In this document: positions 1 through 6,370 of the stretch, in pieces
How the letters are laid out: every line of letters starts with the position of its first letter
How positions within the stretch are numbered: position 1 is the stretch's first letter
DNA from: an uncultured Eubacteriales bacterium
Lineage (GTDB): Bacteria > Bacillota > Clostridia > Peptostreptococcales > Anaerovoracaceae
DNA length: 21,766 nucleotides
Direction of reading: 5' to 3'
Assembly (NCBI GenBank): GCA_902797345.1
Contig: CADBSL010000169.1
Span: 1-21,766, forward strand
Position numbers and translations under genes: made by a program
Notes under the pieces: generated by a model
What the model was told of the DNA's origin: nothing
The model's input: the letters and a program-made list of their open reading frames with translations, nothing else
Databases searched by the model: none

Positions 1-8
1 AAATCTTT

Positions 9-45
9 TGACCCAATCGCCTGACCCATCGTCTGACCCATGGGG
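9..45. repeat. Short tandem repeat, unit TGACCCATCGTC-like
   Basis: Three consecutive units begin TGACCCA at positions 9, 22 and 34 (periods 13 and 12). Read on the minus strand they would encode a repeated Met-Gly-Gln pattern starting at an ATG at 42-40 and open to the window edge, but no ribosome site precedes that ATG. The repeat lies downstream of tsf in otherwise gene-free sequence. Its role is unknown. Confidence 0.6.
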
Positions 46-46
46 T

Positions 47-80
47 GCGATATTTTATGGTATTTTGCGACATTTTATGG
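47..80. repeat. Direct repeat pair with 20-bp period (GCGAYATTTTATGG)
   Basis: GCGATATTTTATGG at 47-60 recurs as GCGACATTTTATGG at 67-80, with one mismatch in 14 and a period of 20 bp, about two helical turns. Such spacing suits binding of a protein on one face of DNA, and on the minus strand each copy contains TAAAAT, so this could be an operator or promoter region for a gene beyond the left edge. The remainder of 1-173 shows no gene that I can support and no convincing terminator for tsf. Confidence 0.5.
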
Positions 81-173
81 ATATCAGAAGATTTCATTAA
101 TCAGCCGAACCCATTGAAAAATGGACAAAACCACCACCTTCCTACGAAGTTTTTAATTACTATCCTAAAGGCC

Positions 174-1265
174 TCAGCCCTGCATCTGCTTCGCTACTTC
201 TTCTGCGAAGTTTTCTTCCTTCTTTTCGATGCCTTCGCCGACTTCGAAACGAACGACCTGAGCGATGGAGAGGTTCTTGTCAACGGTACCGAGGTACTTC
301 GCAACAGACTGCTTTCCGTCTTCTGCTCTTACGTAGGTCTGATCCAGCAGGCAGATGTCTTTCAGCTGCTTGGAAACACGGCCGTCAACCAGACCCTTGA
401 AGATCTTGTTTTCGGTGATGTTTGCCTTGTCAGCAACTGCCAGTTCAGCCAGCTTTGTCTTGCCTTCTTCGGAGATGAAGTTCGGCAGGTAGTTGAAGTT
501 GAAGCCCTTGTCTGCTCTCTTTTCCTGAAGAGTAGCGGTATCTTCTGCACTCCAAACGCCGTCTACTGCCTTGTCCAGCAGAGCGTTTAAGATCGGTTTC
601 GGAAGTGTGAACGGATCGTTCAGTGCACTTTCCAGAGTAATGTTCTTGATATTAGCCAGTTCTGCATCGGAGATCTCGTCTCTGGAAACATACTGCGGAT
701 TCATCGCAGCCACCTGCATCGCGATATTGGTCAGTGCTTCCTTGTTTGCATCGTTGGCTTCGCCTGCGCCCGCAACGATAACGCCGATCCGGCCGCCGCC
801 GTGGATGTAGGAAGTGAGAACGTCGCCGGATACTTTCCGGATCCGTCTGATGGACATGTTCTCACCGATCTTGGCGATCTTGTCTGTGAGGACTTCCCCT
901 ACTGTGGAACCTTCAAAAGCCATAGCCTTGAATGCTTCGATATCATCACTTTCCGCATTCAGTGCCAGCTTAGCCAGACCTTCTACGAAAGAAACGAACT
1001 CTTCGTTCTTGGAAACGAAGTCTGTTTCGGAGTTGACTTCTACGATCGCAGCAGTTTTGCTGTCATCAGAAAATGCGATTCTGACCAGTCCTTCTGCAGC
1101 AGTTCTTCCGGCCTTCTTGGCAGCCTTTGCCAGGCCTTTTTCTCTCAGGAACTCGATCGCTTTTTCCATATCGCCATCGGTTTCCACCAGAGCTTTTTTA
1201 CAATCCATCATGCCTGCCTGAGTTCTTTCACGCAGTTCTTTTACCATTGCAGCTGTTACAGCCAT
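174..1265 (-). CDS. tsf: Translation elongation factor Ts (EF-Ts), with an internal insertion
   Basis: EF-Ts is the guanine-nucleotide exchange factor that recycles EF-Tu in the cytoplasm. The 363-residue product has the N-terminal UBA-like domain (VKELRERTQAGMMDCKKAL, residues 8-26), the core with the T81-D82-F83 motif that contacts EF-Tu, and a C-terminal region ending in RFEVGEGIEKKEENFAEEVA. I chose ATG 1265 because AAGGAGTG lies 8 nt upstream; a GTG at 1274 lies inside that ribosome site. The family is usually about 280-310 residues. The extra length falls at roughly residues 215-285, between the core and the KIFKGLVDGRVSKQLKDICL helix. It follows rpsB after 31 bp and is probably cotranscribed. 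No clear terminator follows. Confidence 0.96.
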   Translation of the reverse strand: MAVTAAMVKELRERTQAGMMDCKKALVETDGDMEKAIEFLREKGLAKAAKKAGRTAAEGLVRIAFSDDSKTAAIVEVNSETDFVSKNEEFVSFVEGLAKLALNAESDDIEAFKAMAFEGSTVGEVLTDKIAKIGENMSIRRIRKVSGDVLTSYIHGGGRIGVIVAGAGEANDANKEALTNIAMQVAAMNPQYVSRDEISDAELANIKNITLESALNDPFTLPKPILNALLDKAVDGVWSAEDTATLQEKRADKGFNFNYLPNFISEEGKTKLAELAVADKANITENKIFKGLVDGRVSKQLKDICLLDQTYVRAEDGKQSVAKYLGTVDKNLSIAQVVRFEVGEGIEKKEENFAEEVAKQMQG

Positions 1266-1296
1266 GTATATCACTCCTTAAATGTAATTCTCGTAA

Positions 1297-2049
1297 TTAT
1301 TCTGCAGCTTCTTCAACAGCCGCTTCTTCTTCGCCTTCAGCCGGAGCTTCGCCCGGATCCATCTGTTCGCCCTGCTTAGCTTCGATAACAGCATCTGCCA
1401 TCTTGCCGGTGATCAGGCGGACCGCTCTGATCGCATCGTCGTTTGCCGGGATGATGTAGTCTACATCGTCCGGGTCACAGTTGGTGTCTACGATGCCGAT
1501 GATTGGAATGCCCAGGATACGAGCTTCTCTGACAGCGATCTTTTCCTTCTTCGGGTCAACGACGAACATTGCAGCCGGTGTGCCCTTCATATCTTTGATA
1601 CCGCCCAGGAACCGTTCCAGTTTTTCCAGTTCGTGACGCAGCTTCATAACTTCTTTCTTGGTCAGTTTTTCGAAAGTGCCGTCCACTTCCATTTCTTTGA
1701 TTTCGTTGAGTCTCTTGATCCGGCCGCTGATGGTCTTGTAGTTGGTCAGCATGCCGCCCAGCCATCTCTGGTTGACGTAGAACATTCCGCATCTCTTTGC
1801 TTCTTCTTCGATAGCGTCCTGAGCCTGTTTCTTGGTTCCTACGAACAGGATCGGGCGACCGGTCTTAACGGCTTCCTGCATGAATGCATAAGCTTCGTCG
1901 ATCTTCTTAACGGTCTTCTGTAAGTCGATGATGTAGATGCCGTTTCTTTCTGTGAAGATGTACTCTACCATTTTGGGGTTCCATCTTCTGGTCTGGTGTC
2001 CGAAATGTACGCCTGCTTCCAGTAACTGTTTCATTGAGATGATTGCCAT
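1297..2049 (-). CDS. rpsB: 30S ribosomal protein S2
   Basis: S2 is a small-subunit ribosomal protein. The 250-residue product begins MAIISMKQLLEAGVHFGHQT and carries the family landmarks RRWNPKM, IFTERNGIYIIDLQKT, NQRWLGGMLTN and the DTNCDPDDVDYIIPANDDAIR segment near residue 190. The last 25 residues are an acidic Glu/Ala-rich tail, common in S2. ATG 2049 has AAGGAGG 7 nt upstream. It is the first gene of the rpsB-tsf operon, driven by the promoter at 2191-2219, with a leader of about 135 nt that could carry feedback control by S2. Such control is known in gammaproteobacteria and is only inferred here. Confidence 0.97.
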   Translation of the reverse strand: MAIISMKQLLEAGVHFGHQTRRWNPKMVEYIFTERNGIYIIDLQKTVKKIDEAYAFMQEAVKTGRPILFVGTKKQAQDAIEEEAKRCGMFYVNQRWLGGMLTNYKTISGRIKRLNEIKEMEVDGTFEKLTKKEVMKLRHELEKLERFLGGIKDMKGTPAAMFVVDPKKEKIAVREARILGIPIIGIVDTNCDPDDVDYIIPANDDAIRAVRLITGKMADAVIEAKQGEQMDPGEAPAEGEEEAAVEEAAE

Positions 2050-2184
2050 TGTATTTCCTCCTTGGTTATTCCTCCACCCTGTTTCTCTCCCAGACTACCC
2101 GAAAATCCAACGTTTCCGAGCACCATCTGCGAATCGCAGGGTGTGTGTTTTTGCCGGACATTTTTCTTGGCACAAAAAATGTCC
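2050..2184 (-). promoter_or_regulatory. rpsB-tsf mRNA leader with 5'-terminal hairpin
   Basis: From the predicted start near 2184-2185 the RNA opens with a perfect 10-bp hairpin: GGACATTTTT (minus strand, 2184-2175) pairs with AAAAATGTCC (2165-2156) over a 9-nt loop. A second small hairpin, CUGCG/CGCAG with a 3-nt loop, lies at 2127-2139. A hairpin at the extreme 5' end is a known way to shield an mRNA from 5'-end-dependent decay. It may alternatively act as an antiterminator, because its left arm is also the right arm of the upstream terminator. I do not recognise a known ribosomal-protein leader class. Confidence 0.55.
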
Positions 2185-2215
2185 TTGAATATTATATACA
2201 ATACACAAGGACATT
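2174..2215 (-). terminator. Probable terminator of trhP, overlapping the rpsB promoter
   Basis: AATGTCCTTG (minus, 2215-2206) and CAAGGACATT (2187-2178) form a perfect 10-bp inverted repeat with an 18-nt loop, followed on the minus strand by further T residues, giving a run of six at 2179-2174. This is an intrinsic-terminator layout 20 bp after the trhP stop. The loop is long for a terminator and the same repeat could be a protein operator around the -10, so the role is not certain. Confidence 0.6.
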
Positions 2216-2219
2216 GCAA
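2191..2219 (-). promoter_or_regulatory. Sigma-A promoter of rpsB-tsf
   Basis: On the minus strand TTGCAA (2219-2214) is followed by exactly 17 nt and a perfect TATAAT (2196-2191). The predicted start is 2184 or 2185. The -10 element sits in the loop of an inverted repeat at 2178-2215 that also works as the trhP terminator. Confidence 0.85.
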
Positions 2220-2234
2220 GGATTATTTTCGTTC

Positions 2235-3467
2235 TCAGGCCTTCTTTCTCAACATAAAAAAGGCGTCCACCGGCTTCTCCATCCGGATCTTCACGATCTG
2301 CTGGGCGTGGGGGGCTGATTCGATGGGCTGCCCGTTTTCATCCAACATCTCAGTCAGTTCCTGTTCGAAGAAATCCGCTCCCGGTCCGAAGACTTCCACC
2401 CTGTCACCGATCACCATCTTGTTCCGCTGTTCCACAGTGGCCAGTCCGGTATCCCCGTCGTAGTCCTTCACCAGCCCCAGGAATGCGTATTCTTTGATGT
2501 AGTTGCTGGTGCCGTAGTTCTGCTCCGACTCGCCGGGCTTGTCGAAGTAGAAACCCGTAGTGAAATCCCGGTGGCTGACTTTGCAGAGTTCTTCCATCCA
2601 CTTCGGTTCATACTGCCACCCTTCCGGATCCTGCAGATACGCGTCGATGGCCTTCCGGTAGGCTCCCACTGTCACTGCCACATAAAAAATGCTCTTCATC
2701 CTGCCTTCGATCTTGAAGGAATCGATGCCGGCTTCCACCAACTCCGGGATGTGGGCGATCATGCACAGATCCTTGGAATTGAAGAAGTAGGTCCCCCGGT
2801 CATCCTCCTCCACGGGGATGTATTCGCCAGGCCGCTGCTCCTCCACTAGGGCATATTTCCACCGGCAAGGGTGGGAGCAGGCCCCCCGGTTGGCATCCCG
2901 ATGGGTCATGAAGTTGCTCAGAAGGCACCGCCCGGAATAGGAAATGCACATGGCGCCGTGAACGAAGGACTCGATCTCCATATCCTCCGGCGTATGGTCC
3001 CGGATCCCCCGGATCTCTTCAAAGGACAGTTCCCGGGCCGTGACGATCCGCTTCACCCCCATAGAATGCCAGAAGGCCGCCGAAGCGTAATTGGTGGTGT
3101 TGGCCTGGGTGCTGAGGTGGATCTCCGCCTGCGGCATCACCTGCCAGATCTGCCAGATGACTCCGGGATCCGAAACGATGAACCCGTCGATGGGGATCGG
3201 CGCGATCTCCTTCAGGTAGTTTTCCAGCTGTTCCATGTCTTCGTTGTGAGCGAAGATGTTGATGGTCATGTAGACCTTCCGTCCCCGCTGGTGGGCATAT
3301 TCCGTCCCCTCCCGGATCTCCGGAACGGACAGATTTCCCGCTCCTGCCCGAAGGCTGAACAGTTCTCCGCCGAAATACACCGCATCCGCTCCGTATTCCA
3401 CTGCGATCTTCAGTTTTTCCAGATCTCCTGCCGGGGCCAGCAGCTCCGGTCTGCGTTTTTCTGCCAT
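2235..3467 (-). CDS. trhP: U32-family tRNA hydroxylation protein (TrhP-like, YrrO family)
   Basis: U32 proteins, long annotated as peptidases or collagenases, include TrhP, needed for prephenate-dependent formation of 5-hydroxyuridine at tRNA position 34. The 410-residue protein opens with PELLAPAGDLEKLKIAVEYG and carries the U32 signature at about residues 166-184 (E166, G171, C174, G179, C181, S184). C197 and C201 follow and are candidate iron-sulfur ligands. ATG 3467 is preceded by GAGGAG about 6 nt upstream; the longer reading frame would run into the divergent promoter. Length fits the large U32 paralogue of Bacillus (YrrO). Only one U32 gene is seen here. I found no clear promoter. The assignment within U32 (TrhP rather than another member) is inferred from the nearby trmR. 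Confidence 0.85.
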   Translation of the reverse strand: MAEKRRPELLAPAGDLEKLKIAVEYGADAVYFGGELFSLRAGAGNLSVPEIREGTEYAHQRGRKVYMTINIFAHNEDMEQLENYLKEIAPIPIDGFIVSDPGVIWQIWQVMPQAEIHLSTQANTTNYASAAFWHSMGVKRIVTARELSFEEIRGIRDHTPEDMEIESFVHGAMCISYSGRCLLSNFMTHRDANRGACSHPCRWKYALVEEQRPGEYIPVEEDDRGTYFFNSKDLCMIAHIPELVEAGIDSFKIEGRMKSIFYVAVTVGAYRKAIDAYLQDPEGWQYEPKWMEELCKVSHRDFTTGFYFDKPGESEQNYGTSNYIKEYAFLGLVKDYDGDTGLATVEQRNKMVIGDRVEVFGPGADFFEQELTEMLDENGQPIESAPHAQQIVKIRMEKPVDAFFMLRKKA

Positions 3468-3500
3468 GTTCTCTCCTCGTGCCTTTTCCCGGTCCGTCTT

Positions 3501-3529
3501 TTGACAGACCCTTCGCTTTCTGTTACAAT
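3501..3529 (+). promoter_or_regulatory. Consensus promoter predicting a leaderless transcript
   Basis: TTGACA (3501-3506) is a perfect -35, followed by 17 nt and TACAAT (3524-3529). A start 7-8 nt after the -10 falls at 3536-3537, which is the ATG of the following gene. No ribosome site precedes that ATG, so the mRNA should be leaderless or nearly so. Confidence 0.85.
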
Positions 3530-3536
3530 CTCTACC

Positions 3537-4079
3537 ATGAAGACTACCATAAAAAGAAGGACCTATCAAGCGATTTACCGCTTACTGAACTACATAACGC
3601 CTTTGACAACGGACTGCGGCGCCCTTTGCGGTGCGGCCTGCTGCACCAGCGAAGAGGAGGACATGATCATTTACCTGCTGCCGGGGGAAGAAAAGCTGTT
3701 TACCCGCCGGGAGGAGTGGCTGATCTGGGACTATGACTATGCGGAGGATTACGATTTCCCGGAATCCTGGCACGGCAAAGTCTATTATGTCCGCTGCAAA
3801 ACAGCTCCAAACTGTCCCCGGGAAATGCGGCCCCTCCAGTGCCGGTTCTTTCCGGTGACACCTCACCTGACGGAAGACGGACAGCTCCGTCTGATCTGGT
3901 ATCCGGATGAGCTCCCCTATGGCTGCCCCCTCCTGGAGCAGCGGATGGAACTGGAGCCCCAGTTCATCAAAGCCGTCTATACGGTCTGGAAACACCTGAT
4001 CCGGGACCCTCTCATCTACGACCTGGTGGAATTCGACTCTTCCGACCGGGACGAAGAGGAATTGGAGTTTTTGGTTTAG
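3537..4079 (+). CDS. Cysteine-rich YkgJ-like (zinc/iron-chelating) protein
   Basis: The 180-residue product has eight cysteines. A C27-x3-C31-x3-C35-C36 cluster sits in TDCGALCGAACC, followed by C87, C93, C102 (QCRFFP) and C130. This resembles the UPF0153/YkgJ family, thought to bind metal through a CxxxCxxxCC-type cluster; the biochemical role is unknown. I chose ATG 3537 because it keeps the N-terminal cysteine cluster and matches the promoter exactly. A later ATG at 3663 has AGGAGG only 2 nt before it and would remove four cysteines. The gene is monocistronic, divergent from trhP by 69 bp, and ends in the inverted repeat at 4109-4173. It is probably cytoplasmic, since no signal peptide is visible. 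Confidence 0.8.
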   Translation: MKTTIKRRTYQAIYRLLNYITPLTTDCGALCGAACCTSEEEDMIIYLLPGEEKLFTRREEWLIWDYDYAEDYDFPESWHGKVYYVRCKTAPNCPREMRPLQCRFFPVTPHLTEDGQLRLIWYPDELPYGCPLLEQRMELEPQFIKAVYTVWKHLIRDPLIYDLVEFDSSDRDEEELEFLV

Positions 4080-4108
4080 GAATAAGGCAGAAGATTTTAG
4101 ATAGAAGA

Positions 4109-4173
4109 AAAGATCCCTCGCTTCACTCGGGATGACACGTATGCTGTCATCCTGAGTGAAGCGAGGGATCTTT
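4109..4173. repeat. Dispersed-type inverted repeat acting as bidirectional terminator
   Basis: Two 29-nt arms (4109-4137 and 4145-4173) pair with a single mismatch that would be a G-U pair in one RNA strand, around a 7-nt loop. The arm core is GATCCCTCGCTTCACTC. Read through, it gives the peptide VIPSEARDL, which I recall as a common spurious translation of a short dispersed repeat found in many bacterial genomes. Each stem is followed by a T-rich stretch on its strand. It separates the convergent genes at 3537-4079 and 4208-5476 and could terminate both. Confidence 0.85.
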
Positions 4174-4207
4174 AATTTCTTTATTCTTGAGACTTCTGTC
4201 TCCTGAC

Positions 4208-5476
4208 TCACTTCACCTGCCGCACGATGATGTGGGTCTGTTGGTTCACGGTGCCGTCCGCTTCGCAGTAGACGATGAGGTTGATCCCTTTCTGGATCAG
4301 GAGCGAGTAATAGTAGTCGGTCCACCCGAAATCACCGTTGTCTTTGTGCATGGATCCCCATTTCTCGTTGGGGATAAAGGGATCGAATTCGATGATCTGC
4401 TCCAGGGCGACGCTGACGCCGGTACAGACCGCATCTTCCCCCGGCATCCCGTCTCTGCCGTTCTTCCCTTTGTACATAATGTACATGCTGTCCGGGAAGC
4501 CTTTGTGATAGTAGACCCCGCCGGCCCAGTCTTCGTACTTATTGAGGACGCCGAAGGACTCTTCGATGGTGGCACGGTCCTGACCAAGCGGCGAGATATA
4601 CCAACTGCTCAGCACCGCTGCCCGGATCTTTTCTTCGTTGGGCAGTTTTGCCAGATCGATGGTGTTCTCGTCCGTAGCCGTCGTTTCGGTTTGCTGACCT
4701 TCGCCTTCTTCTCCTTCTTTGGCTTCTTCGCCTTCTTCTGTATCTCCGCTGTTGATGACCTTGATCTGGGTATCAGGGGTCCCCAGGTCATCCAGTATCA
4801 TCCTTTCCATGGTCACGCTGTCGTAATCGCTGATCTTATCCCCTGATTCGGTTTCCTTGACTTCCGTATCCTCTTCCACCTGACCGGCTTCCGTGGTGTG
4901 GTGGAACCGGTCCATCAACGAGGGCACTACATTGTTCACCAGGGCTTTTACCCCAAAATAGCCGCCCACGGCGATGATCAGGATCAACAGCAGTGCAAAC
5001 ACATAGAAGCGTTTTTTGAGCCGCACGGGTCTCTTTTGCCTTCTGTTTCTGCTTCCCCCGGCATTTCGTCCGGAGGATCTCCCGGAAGTCTTTTTCCGGG
5101 AAGTGTATCGCCTTCTGCGGTCGTCCACTCTTTGGGGTTCCTGACGGCGTCTGCCGCTGTCGCTTTGGTACCGGGCATCTCCCCGCCCGGCAGCAGTTCT
5201 TCGATACTCGTATTCCGAATATCCGCTGTATCCATTCCGGGGTCGGTACCCGTATTCCCGGTCTCCCCGGTATTCATAACGGGGATCGTACCCGTAGGAT
5301 CTCTCAGATTGCTGTGTATGGGAACGCCGATAGTCGGCGTATTCTCTGTCTTCATAATACCGACGGGAGTCGGTCCGCCGGGATTCACCCGGATATCGGT
5401 TGGAGCTGGATCTGTTCACTGGCCTGGAAGAATTCTGCTGTTTCCGCTGTTTTCCACTATTCTTTCTATTTGCCAT
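4208..5476 (-). CDS. Unrecognised single-pass membrane protein with Arg/Tyr-rich cytoplasmic tail
   Basis: I do not recognise this 422-residue protein. Residues 1-156 are low-complexity and strongly basic, rich in Arg, Tyr, Ser and Gly, and probably disordered. Residues 157-179 (FYVFALLLILIIAVGGYFG region) form one membrane segment; the basic tail before it predicts a cytoplasmic N-terminus. Residues 200-262 are a Glu/Thr-rich linker. Residues 280-422 look like a folded extracellular domain, including SSWYISPLGQDRATIEESFG, a Tyr/Gly-rich strand region (GGVYYHKGFPDSMYIMYKGK) and a C-terminal IIVRQVK strand. The IEESFG...Y pattern faintly recalls small alpha/beta modules of the SmpA or DUF4309 kind, but I would not assign it. 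It follows trmR by 59 bp with no promoter seen, so it is probably cotranscribed. ATG 5476 has AAGGGAAAA just upstream. Confidence 0.8.
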   Translation of the reverse strand: MANRKNSGKQRKQQNSSRPVNRSSSNRYPGESRRTDSRRYYEDREYADYRRSHTQQSERSYGYDPRYEYRGDREYGYRPRNGYSGYSEYEYRRTAAGRGDARYQSDSGRRRQEPQRVDDRRRRYTSRKKTSGRSSGRNAGGSRNRRQKRPVRLKKRFYVFALLLILIIAVGGYFGVKALVNNVVPSLMDRFHHTTEAGQVEEDTEVKETESGDKISDYDSVTMERMILDDLGTPDTQIKVINSGDTEEGEEAKEGEEGEGQQTETTATDENTIDLAKLPNEEKIRAAVLSSWYISPLGQDRATIEESFGVLNKYEDWAGGVYYHKGFPDSMYIMYKGKNGRDGMPGEDAVCTGVSVALEQIIEFDPFIPNEKWGSMHKDNGDFGWTDYYYSLLIQKGINLIVYCEADGTVNQQTHIIVRQVK

Positions 5477-5535
5477 TGCTTTTCCCTTTTTCTCACTATT
5501 TCTATGAAATAACAGGTTTTTACACTATTATTTTA

Positions 5536-6180
5536 TCATTTACAGATGGATAATGCAACTCCATCCCCGATGGCCAGCAAAGAAGTTTCCAGTTCTTCGT
5601 CCTCGGTCAGAAACCTCAGATACTCGTCCATCCGACGGGCTATCGTCTTGTGTCTGCGCTGGGGGATGAAGGATTCGTCACAGGGCATACCCTTGTACAG
5701 AACGTTGTCGGAGACGATAATGGTTCCGGGTGCCATGTTTTTTCTGCACAGATCAAAGAAACGGTGGTATTGGCCTTTGGCGGCATCGATAAAGATCAGA
5801 TCAAAGACTCCTTCGATCTCCGGCAGCACCTCCGCAGCATCTCCGTGGATCACCCGGATCCTCTCCTCCAGACCTGCTTCTTTTACATTGGCACGGGCTT
5901 TGTGGACAGAGCGTTCCCGGTTTTCGATGGTGGTGATCCGGGCCTCCGACGCCGCCTGGGCGAAACAGATCGCGGAATATCCGATGGCCGTGCCGACCTC
6001 CAGAATGTGTTTCGGCCGGCTGATCCGACAGAGGGTGTACAAAAACCGCTCCATGTCCCGGGTGATGATCGGCACAAGCGTCTTCTCCGCCGTCTCCCTC
6101 ATCCGGATCAGCTGTTCGTCGTCCTGCCGATACAGGGAATACACATAATTCTCGATCAATTCCGGTGTTAAAATACTCAT
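5536..6180 (-). CDS. trmR: tRNA 5-hydroxyuridine methyltransferase (TrmR/YrrM family)
   Basis: A SAM-dependent O-methyltransferase (methyltransferase family 3) of 214 residues. TrmR methylates 5-hydroxyuridine at tRNA wobble position 34 to 5-methoxyuridine. Visible landmarks are motif I EVGTAIGYSA (residues 61-70), acidic E86 in TTIENRER for SAM ribose, GDAAEVLP (113-120), the metal-site region FIDAAKGQY (130-138, D132), and SDNVLYKG (157-164, D158-N159). Length is typical. ATG 6180 starts MSILTPELIENYVYSL; AAGGA is very close to it and GGGGAG lies further upstream. A consensus promoter lies at 6213-6241. The same family also holds catechol- and caffeoyl-type methyltransferases, but the close match to YrrM and the nearby U32 gene favour TrmR. 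Confidence 0.85.
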   Translation of the reverse strand: MSILTPELIENYVYSLYRQDDEQLIRMRETAEKTLVPIITRDMERFLYTLCRISRPKHILEVGTAIGYSAICFAQAASEARITTIENRERSVHKARANVKEAGLEERIRVIHGDAAEVLPEIEGVFDLIFIDAAKGQYHRFFDLCRKNMAPGTIIVSDNVLYKGMPCDESFIPQRRHKTIARRMDEYLRFLTEDEELETSLLAIGDGVALSICK

Positions 6181-6212
6181 TTCCTTGCCGCTCCCCTTGC
6201 ATTTGTTTTACC

Positions 6213-6241
6213 ATTTTATTGTGTTTCACCCGCCCTGTCAA
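6213..6241 (-). promoter_or_regulatory. Sigma-A promoter of trmR
   Basis: On the minus strand a perfect TTGACA (6241-6236) is followed by 17 nt and TAAAAT (6218-6213). The predicted start is near 6206, giving a leader of about 26 nt. Confidence 0.85.
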
Positions 6242-6315
6242 GGCAGCCGCGGCCACTCTATATTAAAAGAAGATTACATCTGTGCGGGAATCCTTTATTT
6301 TGTAGTGGTTTGAGG

Positions 6316-6321
6316 TATAAT
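6316..6321 (+). promoter_or_regulatory. Probable -10 element of the subtilase gene
   Basis: A perfect TATAAT at 6316-6321 lies about 50 nt before the subtilase ATG. No good -35 is present: the best-spaced hexamer, near 6293-6298, reads CTTTAT. Expression may therefore need an activator. The predicted leader is about 43 nt. Confidence 0.5.
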
Positions 6322-6370
6322 GCAGGTTGGAGTAAAACATATTGTAGCAAGATTGGAGTGAACAGCTGTA

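Noticed and set aside
2235..3467. Secreted collagenase/peptidase
   Set aside because: The U32 name suggests it, but there is no signal peptide, and the signature and cysteines fit the tRNA-hydroxylation branch near trmR.
2871..3536. N-terminal extension of the cysteine-rich gene into trhP
   Set aside because: The extension is antisense to trhP, and the promoter at 3501-3529 places transcription start at the ATG at 3537.
4208..5476. MltG (endolytic transglycosylase) for the gene after trmR
   Set aside because: MltG commonly neighbours trmR in Bacillota, but the YceG catalytic motifs and LysM-like region are absent; only the single membrane segment is shared.
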